DNA from: Enterococcus hirae ATCC 9790
GTDB taxonomy: Bacteria; Bacillota; Bacilli; Lactobacillales; Enterococcaceae
Direction of reading: 5' to 3'
Length of the DNA: 64,000 nt
Assembly (NCBI RefSeq): GCF_000271405.2
Contig: NC_018081.1
Span: 518,501-582,500 of the forward strand
Both the position numbers and the translations under genes were made by a program. The notes below the pieces were generated by a model. It had not been told where the DNA came from, made no database searches, and saw only the letters and a list, made by a program, of their open reading frames with translations. Shown here piece after piece: positions 63,483-64,000 of the stretch; within the stretch, counting starts at the first letter, position 1; each line of letters opens with the position of its first letter.

Positions 63483-63956
63483 ATGATGAGTATTTATAAT
63501 TTTACGGTTACTTTAGAAGATGGAACCTCTTATTCATTAGATAAGTACAAGAATCAACCGATGATAATCGTGAATACCGCAACGAAATGTGGATTAGCTC
63601 CGCAATTCGAGCAATTAGAAGAACTTTATAAGCGTTATCAATCTCAAGGATTAATTATATTAGGGTTTCCTTCTAACCAATTCAAACAAGAAGTTGCTTC
63701 TGCCAGCGATGCCGCTCAAGCCTGTCGAAATACCTATGGCGTTACTTTTCCAATGCATCAAATCATTGATATCAACGGTCCAAAAGCAGACCCTCTTTTC
63801 GACTATCTAAAAAAACAAGCCCCCGGCACATTATCAAATGCTATCAAATGGAATTTTACTAAATTTTTGATTGATAAAGAGGGGAATGTCGTTGAACGTT
63901 TTGCTCCACAAACGACACCTATGAAAATGACCAGTGCGATTGAAGCTGTTTTATAA
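63483..63956 (+). CDS. Glutathione peroxidase-like thiol peroxidase
   Basis: A 157-residue thioredoxin-fold protein. The peroxidatic Cys (not selenocysteine) is in NTATKCGLAPQFEQLE near residue 36, with GFPSNQF and the C-terminal KWNFTKFLID motif. In bacteria lacking glutathione such proteins usually draw electrons from thioredoxin. The motif's common T after KCGL is A here. GAGGAGG precedes two adjacent ATG codons (63483 and 63486), either of which may be used. Confidence 0.9.
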   Translation: MMSIYNFTVTLEDGTSYSLDKYKNQPMIIVNTATKCGLAPQFEQLEELYKRYQSQGLIILGFPSNQFKQEVASASDAAQACRNTYGVTFPMHQIIDINGPKADPLFDYLKKQAPGTLSNAIKWNFTKFLIDKEGNVVERFAPQTTPMKMTSAIEAVL

Positions 63957-64000
63957 TATTGAATAACAAAAGAGAGTGGGACAATAGTTCTTTCTCAAAA

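Noticed and set aside
63967..63985. AAGAGAGTGGGACAA at the window end as a new element
   Set aside because: Similar GAGTGGGACA sequences are common intergenic text in related bacteria, and the window ends before its context can be judged.

Overview
The window looks like chromosomal DNA of a low-GC lactic acid bacterium, most likely an Enterococcus of the E. faecium/hirae/mundtii/durans type. The evidence is gene content and synteny: rpmG-secE-nusG, the relQ-nadK-rluD-mgtE block divergent from a CYTH gene and spxH, an Ebp-like sortase-assembled pilus with an Mga-type regulator, luxS, and a lysine pathway of the acetylase type. The species is an inference.

Layout. 1-629: rpmG-secE-nusG (minus, nusG cut by the window edge). 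790-3549: CBS/ACT protein, preQ1-riboswitch-controlled queT, lipid kinase. 3550-9891: recD2, histidine phosphatase, trmL, rlmA and cutC, with an unusual alternating intergenic repeat behind recD2 and trmL. 9996-15247: mgtE, RluA-type pseudouridine synthase, nadK, relQ, then divergent CYTH and spxH. 15531-16043: PfpI-like protein. 16160-23585: complete aromatic amino acid operon aroF-aroB-aroC-tyrA-aroA-aroK-pheA behind a strong promoter, an 18-residue Tyr/Phe-rich leader peptide and two tandem attenuator hairpins. 23789-25374: DUF438/DUF1858 pair with a Fur-like box. 25656-27860: LexA-box-controlled Y-family polymerase with two YolD-like small genes. 28125-37218: glycoside locus with two GH78-like proteins, two transporters and two AraC regulators. 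37398-39808: NADH oxidase-like flavoprotein and a MazEF-type toxin-antitoxin pair. 39972-48936: nine-gene lysine operon lysA-dapF-dapA-dapB-dapH-asd-lysC-dapL-patA. 49311-49958: hemolysin III family. 50057-59550: pilus operon (three LPxTG pilins and class C sortase) and divergent Mga-type regulator. 59604-60167: efp. 60264-62645: cysteine/transsulfuration operon behind a leader peptide with three consecutive Cys codons. Then luxS and a glutathione-peroxidase-like gene.

The most interesting regulatory finding is the pair of ribosome-type attenuators (Tyr/Phe for aro, Cys for the transsulfuration operon), with start codons, Shine-Dalgarno sequences, promoters and terminators in the expected order. 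Alternative T-box and riboswitch motifs were looked for and not seen.

A strong caution applies. Seven otherwise well-conserved genes are broken by one lesion each. Five lesions (the second AraC regulator, dapB, srtC, ebpR, cystathionine gamma-lyase) are explained by one missing base in an A/T homopolymer. Two (spxH TAG, tyrA TGA) are single in-frame stop codons. Every reading frame restores to a normal family length when the lesion is repaired. The homopolymer pattern is what sequencing error produces, so these should be verified before being read as biology.
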